A DNA stretch of 64,000 nucleotides from Ectothiorhodospira magna (lineage in GTDB: Bacteria; Pseudomonadota; Gammaproteobacteria; Ectothiorhodospirales; Ectothiorhodospiraceae): assembly GCF_900110965.1 (NCBI RefSeq), contig NZ_FOFO01000021.1, positions 1 through 64,000 of the forward strand, in the 5' to 3' direction. Shown piece after piece: positions 1 to 11,417 of this stretch. How positions within the stretch are numbered: position 1 is the first letter of the stretch; the number at the start of each line of letters is the position of its first letter. The position numbers were made by a program, and so were the translations under genes. The notes beneath the pieces were generated by a model. It ran no database searches. It saw only the letters and a program-made list of their open reading frames with translations, and was not told the DNA's origin.

Positions 1-68
1 GTCGAGTTGGCATTTTCGCCGGCCAGTTCCTTCAGGTAGGCACGGGCAAATTCAACATTCATTGACAT
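1..68 (-). CDS. 5' end of unidentified protein (runs off the window)
   Basis: Only the first 22 codons are present, reading MSMNVEFARAYLKELAGENA and then leaving the window at base 1. A GGAGAAAG ribosome-binding site sits 4 to 5 bases upstream of the ATG at 66-68; an alternative in-frame ATG lies at 60-62. The short amphipathic start does not identify a family. It points away from the mobile-element debris that follows, so it is probably the first resident gene left of that debris. Confidence 0.55.
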   Translation of the reverse strand, partial: MSMNVEFARAYLKELAGENANS

Positions 69-390
69 AGTACTTTCTCCAGTCAGTCAGCTTAGGGATA
101 CGCTGAATAAGTCATGCAAAGCAAGGCCATGAATCCTTCATGACTGCGATCGCTCTCACGAACGTGGAATTTCACCTTACAGAGGCCATTTTCACGGCCC
201 TGTGCGGCCTGTTTACATCCTTTTACCGAACTCCGGGCGCAACGGCCCTACGACGTACACAAGGATCGTCGCACCAAGTACAGGTTCGCCAGCATGAAAA
301 AGCCTCATCTGGTGGGCCATGTTCTTTGCAAGACTGCGGTAGCGCACTGTTCTGGTCAAGTCGCAGCGGACACGGATTAAGCAGCAACCG
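69..390. other. Stretch with no recognisable gene
   Basis: Between the partial gene ending at 68 and the IS3 remnant I see no convincing coding region. Both strands hold short open frames only. Given what follows, this is probably degraded insertion-sequence DNA, but nothing in it proves that. Confidence 0.4.
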
Positions 391-555
391 CTAGAAAATG
401 TTGCTGATACGATCGTGGATGCTCTTGACCATGTCCAGCCGCCGGATTCTGTCCGGATCCGGCCCCCGTTGACACCACGCGTAGTAACCGCTGCGGCTGA
501 CCTGCATGACCCGACACAAAACCACCACCGAAAAGTTCGCCTTCTCCACCAAAAT
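391..555 (-). pseudogene. IS3-family transposase OrfB, N-terminal fragment
   Basis: The minus-strand frame reads VEKANFSVVVLCRVMQVSRS followed by GYYAW, the characteristic N-terminal helix-turn-helix start of IS3-group OrfB proteins. The frame stops at 391 after about 50 residues, before any of the DDE integrase core, so it is a dead fragment. Its 5' side runs into the right-end hairpin of the IscB element at 568-599, which suggests that element inserted into, or recombined with, the IS3 copy. No DDE residues and no matching terminal repeat are visible. Confidence 0.7.
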
Positions 556-567
556 TCGGCGCGGGTG

Positions 568-599
568 CTCCCACCATAGCCCATCGGGCTTGGTGGGAG
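568..599 (-). repeat. Right-end hairpin of the IscB (IS200/IS605-type) element
   Basis: A near-perfect inverted repeat, CTCCCACCA and AGCCC against GGGCT and TGGTGGGAG, lies 21 bases past the iscB stop codon. IS200/IS605-type elements carry subterminal hairpins recognised as single strands by TnpA, so this fits the element's right end. The cleavage site itself cannot be fixed from sequence alone. Confidence 0.6.
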
Positions 600-619
600 G
601 GGAAGCGCCGTCTCTTGCT

Positions 620-1696
620 TTAGACATAAGCGTAACCGTCACTCCGCTGCTGCACGATCAAGTCGCGGGGGTGAATCCCGTCTATTCTGTTGGTCGCTTG
701 CTGCAGTACGAAACAGGGCCGGAATCGGATGGAGACTCGGCCAGCACATCCTTTCGCCTTGCCGGCTACGGCTTTGACCTGATCGCCAGTGCGAAAGCCG
801 CGATAGGAGCGCGCCTGCGGCTTATGGCCCCGGGGGAATCCAAACCGGTTGAGTCGCGCATGCTGGCGCTTGCCATGGCCAGTGGCTTTGATGGTGAGAG
901 GGCGCTGTTCCGGGTTCAGCCGGACGACTTCTCCGGACGCTCCAAGGCAAGCCGCGTCAATCCAGTGACCCTTCGGGTAACCGAGCTGGGTCCGGTTGTA
1001 CTTGGTCTGACCGCCGGTACCAGTCTCGACCGGTAGGCCGGTGGCTTGCATCCGCTCGGCCAGGGCGTTGCGCGTGGCATTGATGGCTGCTGCGTCCTTG
1101 AGGCTGGGCCGCTGTCCTGCCTGCACGGCTTCGGCGTTGGCCTTGCGGGTGCGGTCCAGTGTAGTACGCCGTCCCAGCGTTTCGGCCCACTCTCCAGCGG
1201 TACGGCTGCCCTTGGCTTGATTGCAGGTGCGGCAAGCGATGACCTGATTGGCAATACGGTTTGAGCCGCCCCGGCTTTGCGGGTGAACGTGCTCACGCTC
1301 CAGGATCGGGTCGCCAGAAAGGCCATTACAGTAGGCGCAGGTGTGGCGGTGGCGAAGCAGCAGGTACTCCCGCAGCTCGTAGCCCGCCAAGGTGCCCTGC
1401 TGATACTGCACACCTTCGATGTCGGGGTTTTCGAGAAGCTGGGTATCGAACCTGGCCCTCTCCAAACTCAGGGCGGTGACGGGGCTCCAGCGTCGCAGGC
1501 GGGCGATCCAGGTTTCGGTGGTTTGCACCCGGTGGCGGACGGAAGGTGGCAGCCAGCCTCGATCCCGGCGACGATTCAGAAACCGCGCCTGGCGATAGCG
1601 AGTCTTCCGGGCGCGTCGATTGCGGCGCAGCGCTCTTGCTGAAGCGCGGAATACGAGTGACGCTGTGCCGCCCTCGTCGGTAGACTGCATCCGCAC
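620..1696 (-). pseudogene. iscB: IscB-type OMEGA nuclease, N-terminally truncated
   Basis: IscB proteins are RNA-guided DNA endonucleases of IS200/IS605-type elements and the ancestors of Cas9. This 358-residue frame (GTG start) begins in the arginine-rich bridge helix (about residues 18-45). It retains the RuvC-II glutamate (E79 in SLERARFD), the HNH module (C120xxC123, EHVH at 135-138, C155xxC158N) and the RuvC-III motif (H244..D247), with a normal C-terminal guide-RNA/TAM-binding region ending RSDGYAYV. The N-terminal PLMP segment and the RuvC-I aspartate, roughly the first 90-100 residues of a usual 420-490-residue IscB, are missing, and the residues before the bridge helix look shortened. 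The omegaRNA normally lies just upstream of the start, and a truncated tnpB occupies that place. Non-target-strand cleavage should be lost; the HNH alone is unlikely to be functional. Confidence 0.88.
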
Positions 1697-1756
1697 TCAC
1701 TTGAAATCCCCCGTTATAGCCTTTAATCTATGTCTATTTTAGCAGCGAGCACTGAC

Positions 1757-2158
1757 ATGCTGAAGGCCACGAAGATACGCATCTACCCCACGACCGAACA
1801 GGCGGCATTTCTGAACTGCCAGTTCGGCGCGGTGCGCTTTGTCTATAACACCGGCCTTCGCATCATATCCCATCGCTACCAACACCACGGCCAGTCGTTG
1901 AGCGCCAAACACGACATCAAGAAGCTGTTGCCGGTCGCCAAGAAATCGCGCAAGTATGTCTGCCAGCACAAGAGGGATGCCATGCCGTTGAGCGTCCGGT
2001 CGTGGGAATGCCCGGCCTGCCACACACAGCATGACCGGGATATCAACGCGGCGCTGAACATCAAGCATCAAGGCATAGTAAAGTTGAAGGCGGAAGGGCT
2101 GTCCGTCTCTGCCCATGGAGGCTTGCGTAAGTCCGGCACATCGCCGGCTGCTGCCTGA
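1757..2158 (+). pseudogene. tnpB: TnpB-type OMEGA nuclease, internally deleted
   Basis: TnpB is the RNA-guided nuclease of IS605-type elements and the relative of Cas12. The N-terminus (MLKATKIRIYPTTEQAAFLN) and the C-terminus (WECPACHTQHDRDINAALN, the zinc-finger half and third RuvC aspartate) are both clearly TnpB. They are joined after KSRKY, leaving 133 residues instead of about 370-400. The first two RuvC acidic residues and the first CxxC are gone, although the reading frame survives. The ATG at 1757 matches family starts; an upstream ATG at 1730 is in frame but unlikely. It is divergent from, and 60 bp away from, the iscB fragment. Confidence 0.88.
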
Positions 2159-2212
2159 GAAGTGGGAAGCCTCGCCCGTGGCGCGTCAGCGCTTAGGGCG
2201 GGGAGCAGTCAC
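2100..2212 (+). ncRNA. TnpB right end / putative reRNA (omegaRNA) scaffold
   Basis: TnpB guide RNAs overlap the 3' end of tnpB and run to the transposon right end. Here the tnpB stop is followed by a compact structure: CCTCGCCC (2170-2177) pairs with GGGCGGGG (2196-2203), with an inner GCGC/GCGC stem, and then the tail GAGCAGTCAC typical of such ends. If transcribed, the guide would begin near 2213 and read into the miaB leader. The 5' limit of the RNA is a guess. With tnpB deleted it is probably a relic. Confidence 0.55.
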
Positions 2213-2233
2213 CCGTGTAGAAGGTATCAATCC

Positions 2234-3565
2234 ATGCGTATCAAAATCTATATCCAGACCCACGGCTGTCAGATGAACGAGTACGATTCAGGCAAGATGC
2301 TGGACGTGCTGCGTGAATCCCATGGGGGTGAGTTAACAGACGATCCCATGGACGCGGATGTGCTTTTGCTCAACACCTGCTCCATTCGGGAAAAAGCCCA
2401 GGAGAAGGTCTTCTCCCTGCTTGGACGCTGGCGGGCCATCAAGGCACAGCGCCCCGGCGTGGTGATCGGTGTTGGCGGCTGTGTGGCCAGCCAGGAAGGG
2501 GCATTGCTGCGGACCCGCGCCCCCTTTGTGGATATGGTCTTTGGTCCCCAAACCTTGCACCGACTGCCCCAGATGCTCAACAGCGCCAGAGAGGGACGGG
2601 ATCCGGTGGTGGACGTGTCCTTCCCGGAGATCGAAAAATTCGATGCTCTGCCCGAACCCCGGGCCGACGGCCCCACGGCGTTTGTGTCCATCATGGAAGG
2701 GTGCAGCAAATACTGTACCTACTGTGTTGTCCCCTATACCCGGGGCGAGGAAATCAGCCGGCCCTTCGATGATGTGCTGGCGGAAGTGGCCCAGCTGGCG
2801 GCCCAGGGGGTGCGGGAGGTGAACCTGCTGGGACAGAATGTGAACGCTTACCAAGGCCCCATGCATGATGGGGAAATGGCCGATCTGGCCCTCCTGATTC
2901 ATTATGTGGCGGCGGTAGACGGGATCGAGCGCATCCGTTTTACCACCTCCCATCCGGTGGCATTTTCCGACAGCCTGATCCGCGCCTTCGCCGAGGTGCC
3001 CCAGTTGGCCAGCCATCTGCACCTGCCGGTACAAAGCGGTTCTGACCGGATACTGGCGGGCATGAAGCGGGGACACACGGCCCTGGAGTACAAGTCCAAG
3101 ATCCGCCGTATCCGCGAGGCCCGGCCAGATATTTGTCTGTCTTCGGATTTCATCGTCGGCTTCCCCGGTGAAACGGAAGCGGATTTTCAGGCCACCATGG
3201 CACTGATCCATGACATCGGCTTTGACCAGTCCTTCAGTTTTATCTACAGTCGCCGTCCCGGTACTCCGGCGGCGGTGATGGAAGATGACGTACCCCTGTT
3301 GGTGAAGAAGCAACGCCTGCAACACCTGCAGGACACCATCAATGCCTCCGCCCAGGCCATCAGTGAAGCCATGGTGGGACAGGTGGAATCGGTGCTGGTG
3401 GAAGGCCCGTCCCGCAAGGATCCGCGCTGGATGGCGGGACGCACTGGCAACAACCGGGTGGTGAACTTTCCGGCGGATCCGGACTGTATCGGACAATTCG
3501 TTCCGGTGCGCATTACCCAGGCCCTGAGTCATTCACTGCGGGGGGAACGGGTGCCTGACGAATAA
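2234..3565 (+). CDS. miaB: tRNA-2-methylthio-N6-dimethylallyladenosine synthase MiaB
   Basis: A radical-SAM methylthiotransferase that adds the 2-methylthio group to i6A37 of tRNAs reading UNN codons. The 443-residue protein has the N-terminal cluster cysteines C12, C49 and C83, the radical-SAM triad C157xxxC161xxC164, and a C-terminal TRAM-like domain. I chose ATG 2234 because the family begins [20 protein letters not shown]; the open frame extends 24 codons upstream into mobile-element DNA. The only ribosome-binding site, AGAAGGT at 2218-2224, lies a few bases past the tnpB element's right end, so the insertion stops just short of the miaB translation signal. It leads the phoH-ybeY-corC-lnt row, as in many gammaproteobacteria. 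Confidence 0.96.
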   Translation: MRIKIYIQTHGCQMNEYDSGKMLDVLRESHGGELTDDPMDADVLLLNTCSIREKAQEKVFSLLGRWRAIKAQRPGVVIGVGGCVASQEGALLRTRAPFVDMVFGPQTLHRLPQMLNSAREGRDPVVDVSFPEIEKFDALPEPRADGPTAFVSIMEGCSKYCTYCVVPYTRGEEISRPFDDVLAEVAQLAAQGVREVNLLGQNVNAYQGPMHDGEMADLALLIHYVAAVDGIERIRFTTSHPVAFSDSLIRAFAEVPQLASHLHLPVQSGSDRILAGMKRGHTALEYKSKIRRIREARPDICLSSDFIVGFPGETEADFQATMALIHDIGFDQSFSFIYSRRPGTPAAVMEDDVPLLVKKQRLQHLQDTINASAQAISEAMVGQVESVLVEGPSRKDPRWMAGRTGNNRVVNFPADPDCIGQFVPVRITQALSHSLRGERVPDE

Positions 3566-3652
3566 CCCGAACCGATGCCGAAGGCCGCCGCGAGCGGCTG
3601 GACAGGCTATACTCCGTGGACACACAACCTGCCTTGATGGTCTGAACCTGCC

Positions 3653-4666
3653 TTGACTCACACTTCTGCCGATTCTCAAATGGCGGCCTCTCCAGTGACC
3701 GTGGAACTGTCCCTGGCGCCCGCCGATAACCTGCGTCTGGCTAATCTCTGCGGTCAGTTTGATGAGCACCTACGGCTCATGGAACAGCGCCTGGGCGTGG
3801 AAATCAACAACCGGGGCGCCCGCTTCAATGTGATTGGTGACCCGCAGACGGCCCAGGCCGGGGCCGAGGTGCTGCGGGATCTTTACCGGGCCACCGCAAA
3901 GGAAACCCTTAACCCTGCCCGAGTCCATCTGCATTTGCAGGCCTCGGGGGTTGATCGTCTGCTGGCCCAGCAGGATGCCCAGGCAGACGAGGATGAAACC
4001 CCGCTGCATCTGAAACGGGGCGTGATCCGGGGGCGCGGTGCCAACCAGCTGCGCTACCTGCGCAACATCCGTACCCATGACCTGAACTTCGGCATCGGGC
4101 CGGCGGGCACGGGCAAGACCTACCTGGCCGTGGCCGCCGCCTGCGAGGCCCTGGAAACGGAACGGGTACGGCGGCTGGTGCTGGTGCGTCCGGCGGTGGA
4201 GGCGGGGGAACGGCTGGGATTTTTGCCCGGCGATCTGGCCCAGAAGATCGATCCCTATCTGCGGCCCATGTACGACGCCCTTTACGAAATGCTGGGCTTT
4301 GAAAAGGTGGCCAAGCTGATGGAGCGCAATGTCATCGAAGTGGCGCCCCTGGCCTACATGCGGGGGCGCACCCTCAATGATGCCTTCGTGATCCTGGACG
4401 AGGCCCAGAATACCACCTCGGAACAGATGAAAATGTTCCTGACCCGTATCGGTTTTGGGTCCACTGCGGTGGTGAATGGTGATGTCACCCAGACAGACCT
4501 GCCCCACCCCCGCCAGTCGGGGTTGCGCCATGTGATCGAGATTTTGCAGGATGTCAAAGGTATCAGCTTCACCTTCTTTACTGCCCGGGATGTGGTGCGC
4601 CACCCCTTGGTGCAGCGCATCGTCGAGGCCTATGACGCGAGCGAGTCGTCTCGCAAGGACCGTTGA
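3653..4666 (+). CDS. ybeZ: PhoH-like ATPase (YbeZ)
   Basis: A cytoplasmic PhoH-family P-loop ATPase, thought to work with YbeY in ribosome and rRNA quality control. Of 337 residues, the N-terminal about 110 form the KH-like region, the Walker A GPAGTGKT is at 149-156 and the Walker B VILDEAQ is around 247-252. The frame opens with TTG at 3653; an ATG at 3680 is the alternative and neither has a strong ribosome-binding site. The TGA stop overlaps the ybeY ATG (TGATG), implying translational coupling. Confidence 0.93.
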   Translation: MTHTSADSQMAASPVTVELSLAPADNLRLANLCGQFDEHLRLMEQRLGVEINNRGARFNVIGDPQTAQAGAEVLRDLYRATAKETLNPARVHLHLQASGVDRLLAQQDAQADEDETPLHLKRGVIRGRGANQLRYLRNIRTHDLNFGIGPAGTGKTYLAVAAACEALETERVRRLVLVRPAVEAGERLGFLPGDLAQKIDPYLRPMYDALYEMLGFEKVAKLMERNVIEVAPLAYMRGRTLNDAFVILDEAQNTTSEQMKMFLTRIGFGSTAVVNGDVTQTDLPHPRQSGLRHVIEILQDVKGISFTFFTARDVVRHPLVQRIVEAYDASESSRKDR

Positions 4667-5112
4667 TGTCCCGGGATGTGTCATTACAATACGCGGTACC
4701 CCGCAAGGGGATACCCGGACCGGCGAGCTTTCGGCGCTGGGTGGATCTGGCCTGCCAGGGCTGCGCCGGGTCGGTGCTGATCCGCATCACCGATGAGACG
4801 GAAAGTGGCCAGCTCAATCATCAATACCGGGGCAAGTCCGGTCCCACCAATGTGCTGTCATTTCCCTTCGAGGCACCACCAGGTGTGCCCGTGGACCATC
4901 TGGGTGACCTGGTGATCTGCGCTCCGGTAGTGATCCGGGAGGCGGCGGCGCAGGGCAAGCCGGTGCAGAGCCACTGGGCGCACCTGGTGATCCACGGTGT
5001 ACTGCATCTGCGCGGTTTTGATCACCTGTCCCAGGCCGAGGCCGAGGTGATGGAGACGATTGAAACATTGCTCATGGCAGAATTGGGCCATGCAGACCCC
5101 TATGCGTACTGA
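4666..5112 (+). CDS. ybeY: Endoribonuclease / rRNA maturation factor YbeY
   Basis: A zinc-dependent endoribonuclease needed for 16S rRNA 3'-end maturation and 70S quality control. The 148-residue protein has the family signature H110xxxH114xxxxxH120 (HGVLHLRGFDH) that binds the metal, and the upstream TNVLSFPFE motif. ATG 4666 overlaps the phoH stop. It sits between its usual partners ybeZ and corC. Confidence 0.95.
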   Translation: MSRDVSLQYAVPRKGIPGPASFRRWVDLACQGCAGSVLIRITDETESGQLNHQYRGKSGPTNVLSFPFEAPPGVPVDHLGDLVICAPVVIREAAAQGKPVQSHWAHLVIHGVLHLRGFDHLSQAEAEVMETIETLLMAELGHADPYAY

Positions 5113-5135
5113 ATCCTTCCGACCTCTCGCGCAAA

Positions 5136-6020
5136 ATGATGAATACTGATCGCTCCAGCGAACCTCCCGCCCGTAGCTGGGTGGAACGTCTCACCCTGGC
5201 CCTGTCCGGGGCCGAACCCAGGGACCGTGCCCAACTGGTGGAACTGCTGCGCAGTGCCCATCAGCGCCAGATCATCGACCCCGATGCCCTGGGCATGATC
5301 GAGGGGGTGATGCAGGTCTCCGAGATGCAGGTGCGGGACATCATGATCCCCCGTGCGCAGATGGATGTGGTGCGGCGGGATGCTGCCCTGGACGACATCG
5401 TCACCACCCTGGCGGACTCGGCCCATTCCCGCTTTCCGGTGATCGGTGACGACCGGGACGAGGTGGTGGGTATCCTGCTGGCCAAGGACATGCTGCGTTA
5501 TTTCGTCAAGGACGGTCAGGAAGTTTTCGACATGCAGGATATCCTGCGCCCCGCCGTCTTTGTGCCTGAAAGCAAGCGCCTGAACGTGCTGCTCAAGGAA
5601 TTTCGCAACAGCCGCAATCACATGGCCATCGTGGTGGATGAGTACGGCGGCGTGGCGGGACTGGTGACCATCGAGGATGTGCTGGAACAGATCGTCGGCG
5701 AAATCGACGATGAGCATGACATCGAGGATTTTCTGACCCATATCCTCCGTCACGCCAATGGCCGCTTCACGGTAAAAGCCCTGACGCCCATCGAGGAATT
5801 CAACGCCTATTTCAATACCGACTACAGCGATGACGAGTTCGACACCATTGGTGGATTTGTGATCCATCGTTTTGGCCATGTCCCCAAACGGGGTGAAGAA
5901 CTGAATCTGGATCGTTTCCGGATCCGGGTGCTGCGGGCCGATAACCGCCGTGTGCATCTGCTGGAACTGAGTTACCGGGAAATTCCCCCCGCCGAAATGA
6001 TCTCTGCTCCATCCCCCTGA
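5136..6020 (+). CDS. corC: CorC/HlyC-family CBS-domain protein
   Basis: The 294-residue soluble protein has two CBS domains (about 66-190; motif [14 protein letters not shown] at the first) and a C-terminal CorC_HlyC transporter-associated domain (about 205-285). Family members are linked to magnesium and cobalt efflux and to membrane integrity, and adenine nucleotides bind the CBS pair. There are no membrane helices. Two tandem ATGs (5136 and 5139) open the frame. It is followed after 4 bases by lnt, the standard order. Confidence 0.92.
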   Translation: MMNTDRSSEPPARSWVERLTLALSGAEPRDRAQLVELLRSAHQRQIIDPDALGMIEGVMQVSEMQVRDIMIPRAQMDVVRRDAALDDIVTTLADSAHSRFPVIGDDRDEVVGILLAKDMLRYFVKDGQEVFDMQDILRPAVFVPESKRLNVLLKEFRNSRNHMAIVVDEYGGVAGLVTIEDVLEQIVGEIDDEHDIEDFLTHILRHANGRFTVKALTPIEEFNAYFNTDYSDDEFDTIGGFVIHRFGHVPKRGEELNLDRFRIRVLRADNRRVHLLELSYREIPPAEMISAPSP

Positions 6021-6024
6021 TGCC

Positions 6025-7569
6025 ATGCCCCAGACACTGTCCACCCTGCCCCTGATCCGGCTGCTGGAACGTCATCCCCGCTGGGTTCTGCTGCTGGCCC
6101 TGCTGGCCGGGGTCGCCCTGGTGCCGGCCTTTGCCCCCTTTGAAATCCGGGTGCTGGGGGTGCTGGCACCGGCCCTGCTGTTTTTGCTCTGGGCCGGGGC
6201 GCAACCCCGTCAGGCGGCCTGGCGGGGTTATGTCTTCGGCCTGGGTCTGTTCGGGGCGGGGGTCTACTGGGTGTATTACAGCCTGCACCTGTTCGGCGCC
6301 GCCATTGCCCCTCTGGCGGCCCTGATCACCGCCGGCTTTGTCATGCTGCTGGCCCTGTTTCCGGCCTTGCTGGGCTATCTGGTCGCCCGTCTGCGGGGGC
6401 GGACCACCCCCTTTGTGCATCTGGTGGTGCTGGTGCCGGCCCTGTGGGTGCTGTTTGAGTGGTGGCGGAGCTGGCTCCTCACCGGATTCCCCTGGCTATT
6501 GCTGGGGACGGCCCAGCGGGATACGGCCCTGGCCGGCTACCTGCCGGTGCTGGGAGTCTTCGGCACCAGCCTGGTGGCGGCCATGATGGCCGGCGCCCTG
6601 GTCTGGGGTGTGGTGAGTGGGCCTCGGCGACTGGTGGCGGCCCTGGGGCTGGTGGGGGTCCTGTGGCTGGGTGGGCTGGGACTCACCCAGGTGGAATGGA
6701 CCCGGCCCGTGGGCGAGCCGCTGCAGGTCAGCCTGGTGCAGGGGAACATGGCCCAGGAGGACAAGCTGCGTCCGGGGGCGCGGGTGACCGCCATGAAACT
6801 GTATGGGGAACTCACCGAAGCGGCCTTCGGCAGCGATCTGATCCTCTGGCCCGAGACGGCAGTACCCAGTTTCTATCACGCTCTGGAAGAGGATTTCTTC
6901 CTGCCTTTGGCGGCTGAGGCCGGTATTCATGGTGGTGCATTGCTGGCCGGCATCTTTACTTACGAACACCACACCCGGCGCATGTTCAACAGCATCGTCA
7001 AGGTGGATGCCGACCATCCCCAGTTCTACCACAAACGCAAGCGGGTCCCCTTTGGCGAATACCTGCCAATGCGGGGATGGCTGGAGTGGCTGGAACGCTA
7101 TATCGAACTGCCCATGGCGGACCTGTCCCAAGGGCATGGTGGCTACACCCTGGAGGCCGCCGGGATCGTGCTGGGGGCATCCATCTGTTATGAGGATGCC
7201 TTCGGCCACCTGATCATCCGTGCCCTGCCCCAGGCGCAGATGCTGGTGAACGTGACCAACGACGCCTGGTTTGGAGATTCCATTGCCCCCCATCAACACC
7301 TGGAAATTGCCCAGGTACGATCACTGGAAGCGGGACGGGACATGCTCCGGGCCACCAACACAGGGATCTCGGCAGTGATTGATCATCAAGGCCGGATTCG
7401 TGACCGTTCACCCCAGTTTCAGCCCCATGTATTGACCAGTTGGGCACAGCCCCGGGAGGGGCGTACCCCCTATGCCCTATGGGGGAACTGGCTGGTGGTC
7501 ACCGGGCTGATGGTGCTGGTGGCGGGGCTGTTGCTGGGCGGTGCCCGGCGGTCCCGGCTTTCCGGCTAA
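6025..7569 (+). CDS. lnt: Apolipoprotein N-acyltransferase
   Basis: Transfers an acyl chain from phospholipid to the N-terminal cysteine of apolipoproteins at the periplasmic face of the inner membrane. The 514-residue protein starts with several hydrophobic helices (about residues 1-210), then a nitrilase-fold domain with the catalytic triad E277 (LWPETAVPSF), K337 (FYHKRKRVPFGE) and C388 (SICYEDAFG), and a last helix near the C-terminus. It completes the miaB-to-lnt cluster. Its stop overlaps by 4 bases the 3' end of the convergent zinc-ribbon gene. Confidence 0.96.
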   Translation: MPQTLSTLPLIRLLERHPRWVLLLALLAGVALVPAFAPFEIRVLGVLAPALLFLLWAGAQPRQAAWRGYVFGLGLFGAGVYWVYYSLHLFGAAIAPLAALITAGFVMLLALFPALLGYLVARLRGRTTPFVHLVVLVPALWVLFEWWRSWLLTGFPWLLLGTAQRDTALAGYLPVLGVFGTSLVAAMMAGALVWGVVSGPRRLVAALGLVGVLWLGGLGLTQVEWTRPVGEPLQVSLVQGNMAQEDKLRPGARVTAMKLYGELTEAAFGSDLILWPETAVPSFYHALEEDFFLPLAAEAGIHGGALLAGIFTYEHHTRRMFNSIVKVDADHPQFYHKRKRVPFGEYLPMRGWLEWLERYIELPMADLSQGHGGYTLEAAGIVLGASICYEDAFGHLIIRALPQAQMLVNVTNDAWFGDSIAPHQHLEIAQVRSLEAGRDMLRATNTGISAVIDHQGRIRDRSPQFQPHVLTSWAQPREGRTPYALWGNWLVVTGLMVLVAGLLLGGARRSRLSG

Positions 7570-8090
7570 TCCCGGTCCCGGCGATAGGTCGTACCGTGGC
7601 ACTTGGGACAGGGAGGAATCCGCCCGCTTCGGGTGAAATGCAACTCGGTATCACAGTGTTGGCACACCAGCACGCCAGGGGCTGCCACCTCGCCGGTGTG
7701 CCAGATACCCACCGCCCGGGCGCGGGCCTCCAGTTCCGCCAGTTCCACCCGGGTGCGGTCGGCGATGGAGGACAGCAGATCCAGAATCCGGGCTTCGACC
7801 AATTGCAGGTCCATGCGAAACCAGGTGCGAAAATCCCGGCTTGACTCGTTCAGGTAATCGCCGATGTCATGCAGATCCCGGCGGATGTATTCGGCCAGAT
7901 CGTGAGCTTCCTCCCGGGTGGCCTCGCCCAGTTCCACCGCCTTGTGACGGGCGTCCTCGATGGCCTGTTCCAGGGTCGGGCCGGTCTTTTCCTCTGCCAC
8001 TTCCACCCCATGCCGCACCCGTTCCAGCATCCGGTCATAGGCATGGACCAGTCCGTCCCGGATGGGATGTTCGCTTTGTTTATCCGACAT
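7566..8090 (-). CDS. ybeL: Zinc-ribbon protein, YbeL/DUF1451 family
   Basis: The 174-residue soluble protein has a long helical body (charged, many Glu/Asp/Arg, about residues 10-130) and a C-terminal zinc ribbon with paired CxxC motifs (CQHC and CPKC). The family is conserved beside leuS in gammaproteobacteria, as here; its role is not established. ATG 8090 (MSDKQSEHPIRDG) is chosen over an upstream frame extension because GGAG lies upstream and family members start here. It is divergent from leuS. Confidence 0.85.
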   Translation of the reverse strand: MSDKQSEHPIRDGLVHAYDRMLERVRHGVEVAEEKTGPTLEQAIEDARHKAVELGEATREEAHDLAEYIRRDLHDIGDYLNESSRDFRTWFRMDLQLVEARILDLLSSIADRTRVELAELEARARAVGIWHTGEVAAPGVLVCQHCDTELHFTRSGRIPPCPKCHGTTYRRDRD

Positions 8091-8144
8091 GATGTCTAGC
8101 TCCAGCATTGCACATGAGAAAGGGTCGGTGTTGCAGAAGGGGGA

Positions 8145-8238
8145 GGCCGTGGTCCTGGCGGCGGGTGTTTGCCGCAGGGACGCGGCAATCAAGCCTACAG
8201 GGATGTATTCACGGCGTCCCGCCGACGGGGCCACGGCC
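8145..8238. repeat. Structured dispersed-repeat-like element upstream of leuS
   Basis: A cloverleaf-like foldback: the outer stem GGCCGTGG (8145-8152) pairs with CCACGGCC (8231-8238), the inner stem GGGACGC (8177-8183) pairs with GCGTCCC (8214-8220), and a small GCGGC/GCCGC hairpin lies at 8158-8175. The central bases ACAGGGATGTATTCACGGCG resemble, from memory, a repeat scattered in intergenic DNA of other gammaproteobacteria. It sits in the 338-bp divergent gap between ybeL and leuS, where I see no gene. Confidence 0.55.
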
Positions 8239-8320
8239 TGACCCTGTGTTCATATCTGCCACCATACTGCCAAGAGTACACCAGGTTTCACGCATTCCAC
8301 CCATACCCCGGAAGTTGTGA

Positions 8321-10884
<2,564 letters not shown>

Positions 10885-10885
<1 letters not shown>

Positions 10886-11412
10886 TGGATCGCCGGGGCC
10901 TGGGACCGTGGCCATTCAGATCAGGGCAGATGGCGCTGGTGCTGATGCTGAGCCTGCTGCTGCTGGCCTGTGGCTTTCAGTTGCGGGGCGGGACCGACGT
11001 GCCCCCGGAAATGGCCCGTACCGCCATCACCGGATTAAGTGCTGCCAACCCCCTGTTCATCGACCTGCAACTGGTCTTGAACGGTGCCGGGGTCATGCTG
11101 GTGCCCCTGGGGGAGGCCACCGCTGAACTGCATATCCAGGATTTGCGTAGCGGGCGGCGGGCGCTTTCCGTGGGACGCAACGCCCAGGTGTCCGAGTATG
11201 AAATATTTACCCATCTGCGCTATTGGGTGCAGGGGCGGGGGAATGATTTTCAGATTCCCGAGCAGACCCTGACCCTGACCCGGGATTATCTGTTCGATCC
11301 TGAAGGGGTGCTGGGGCAGGCGGAACAGGAACAGCGGCTGCGAGAATCCATGAACCGGGATCTGGCCCAATTGATCCTGCTGCGCCTGCGGGCCACCGCC
11401 GAAACCCCCTAG
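10885..11412 (+). CDS. lptE: LPS-assembly lipoprotein LptE
   Basis: Outer-membrane lipoprotein that plugs the LptD barrel in LPS export. The 175-residue protein has a signal peptide ending in a lipobox, LLACGFQLRG, with the acylated cysteine at C29. The post-cysteine CGFQLRG is the LptE hallmark. The start overlaps the leuS stop, and holA follows after 5 bases, the conserved leuS-lptE-holA operon. Confidence 0.94.
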
Positions 11413-11417
11413 GACCC

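Noticed and set aside
213-390. Continuation of the IS3 OrfB fragment in a shifted frame
   Set aside because: The translated continuation shows no IS3 integrase motifs that I can recognise.
1757-2158. TnpB remnant as a domesticated TldR-like RNA-guided repressor
   Set aside because: TldR proteins keep the whole fold with point-mutated RuvC residues; here most of the RuvC and guide-binding body is deleted.
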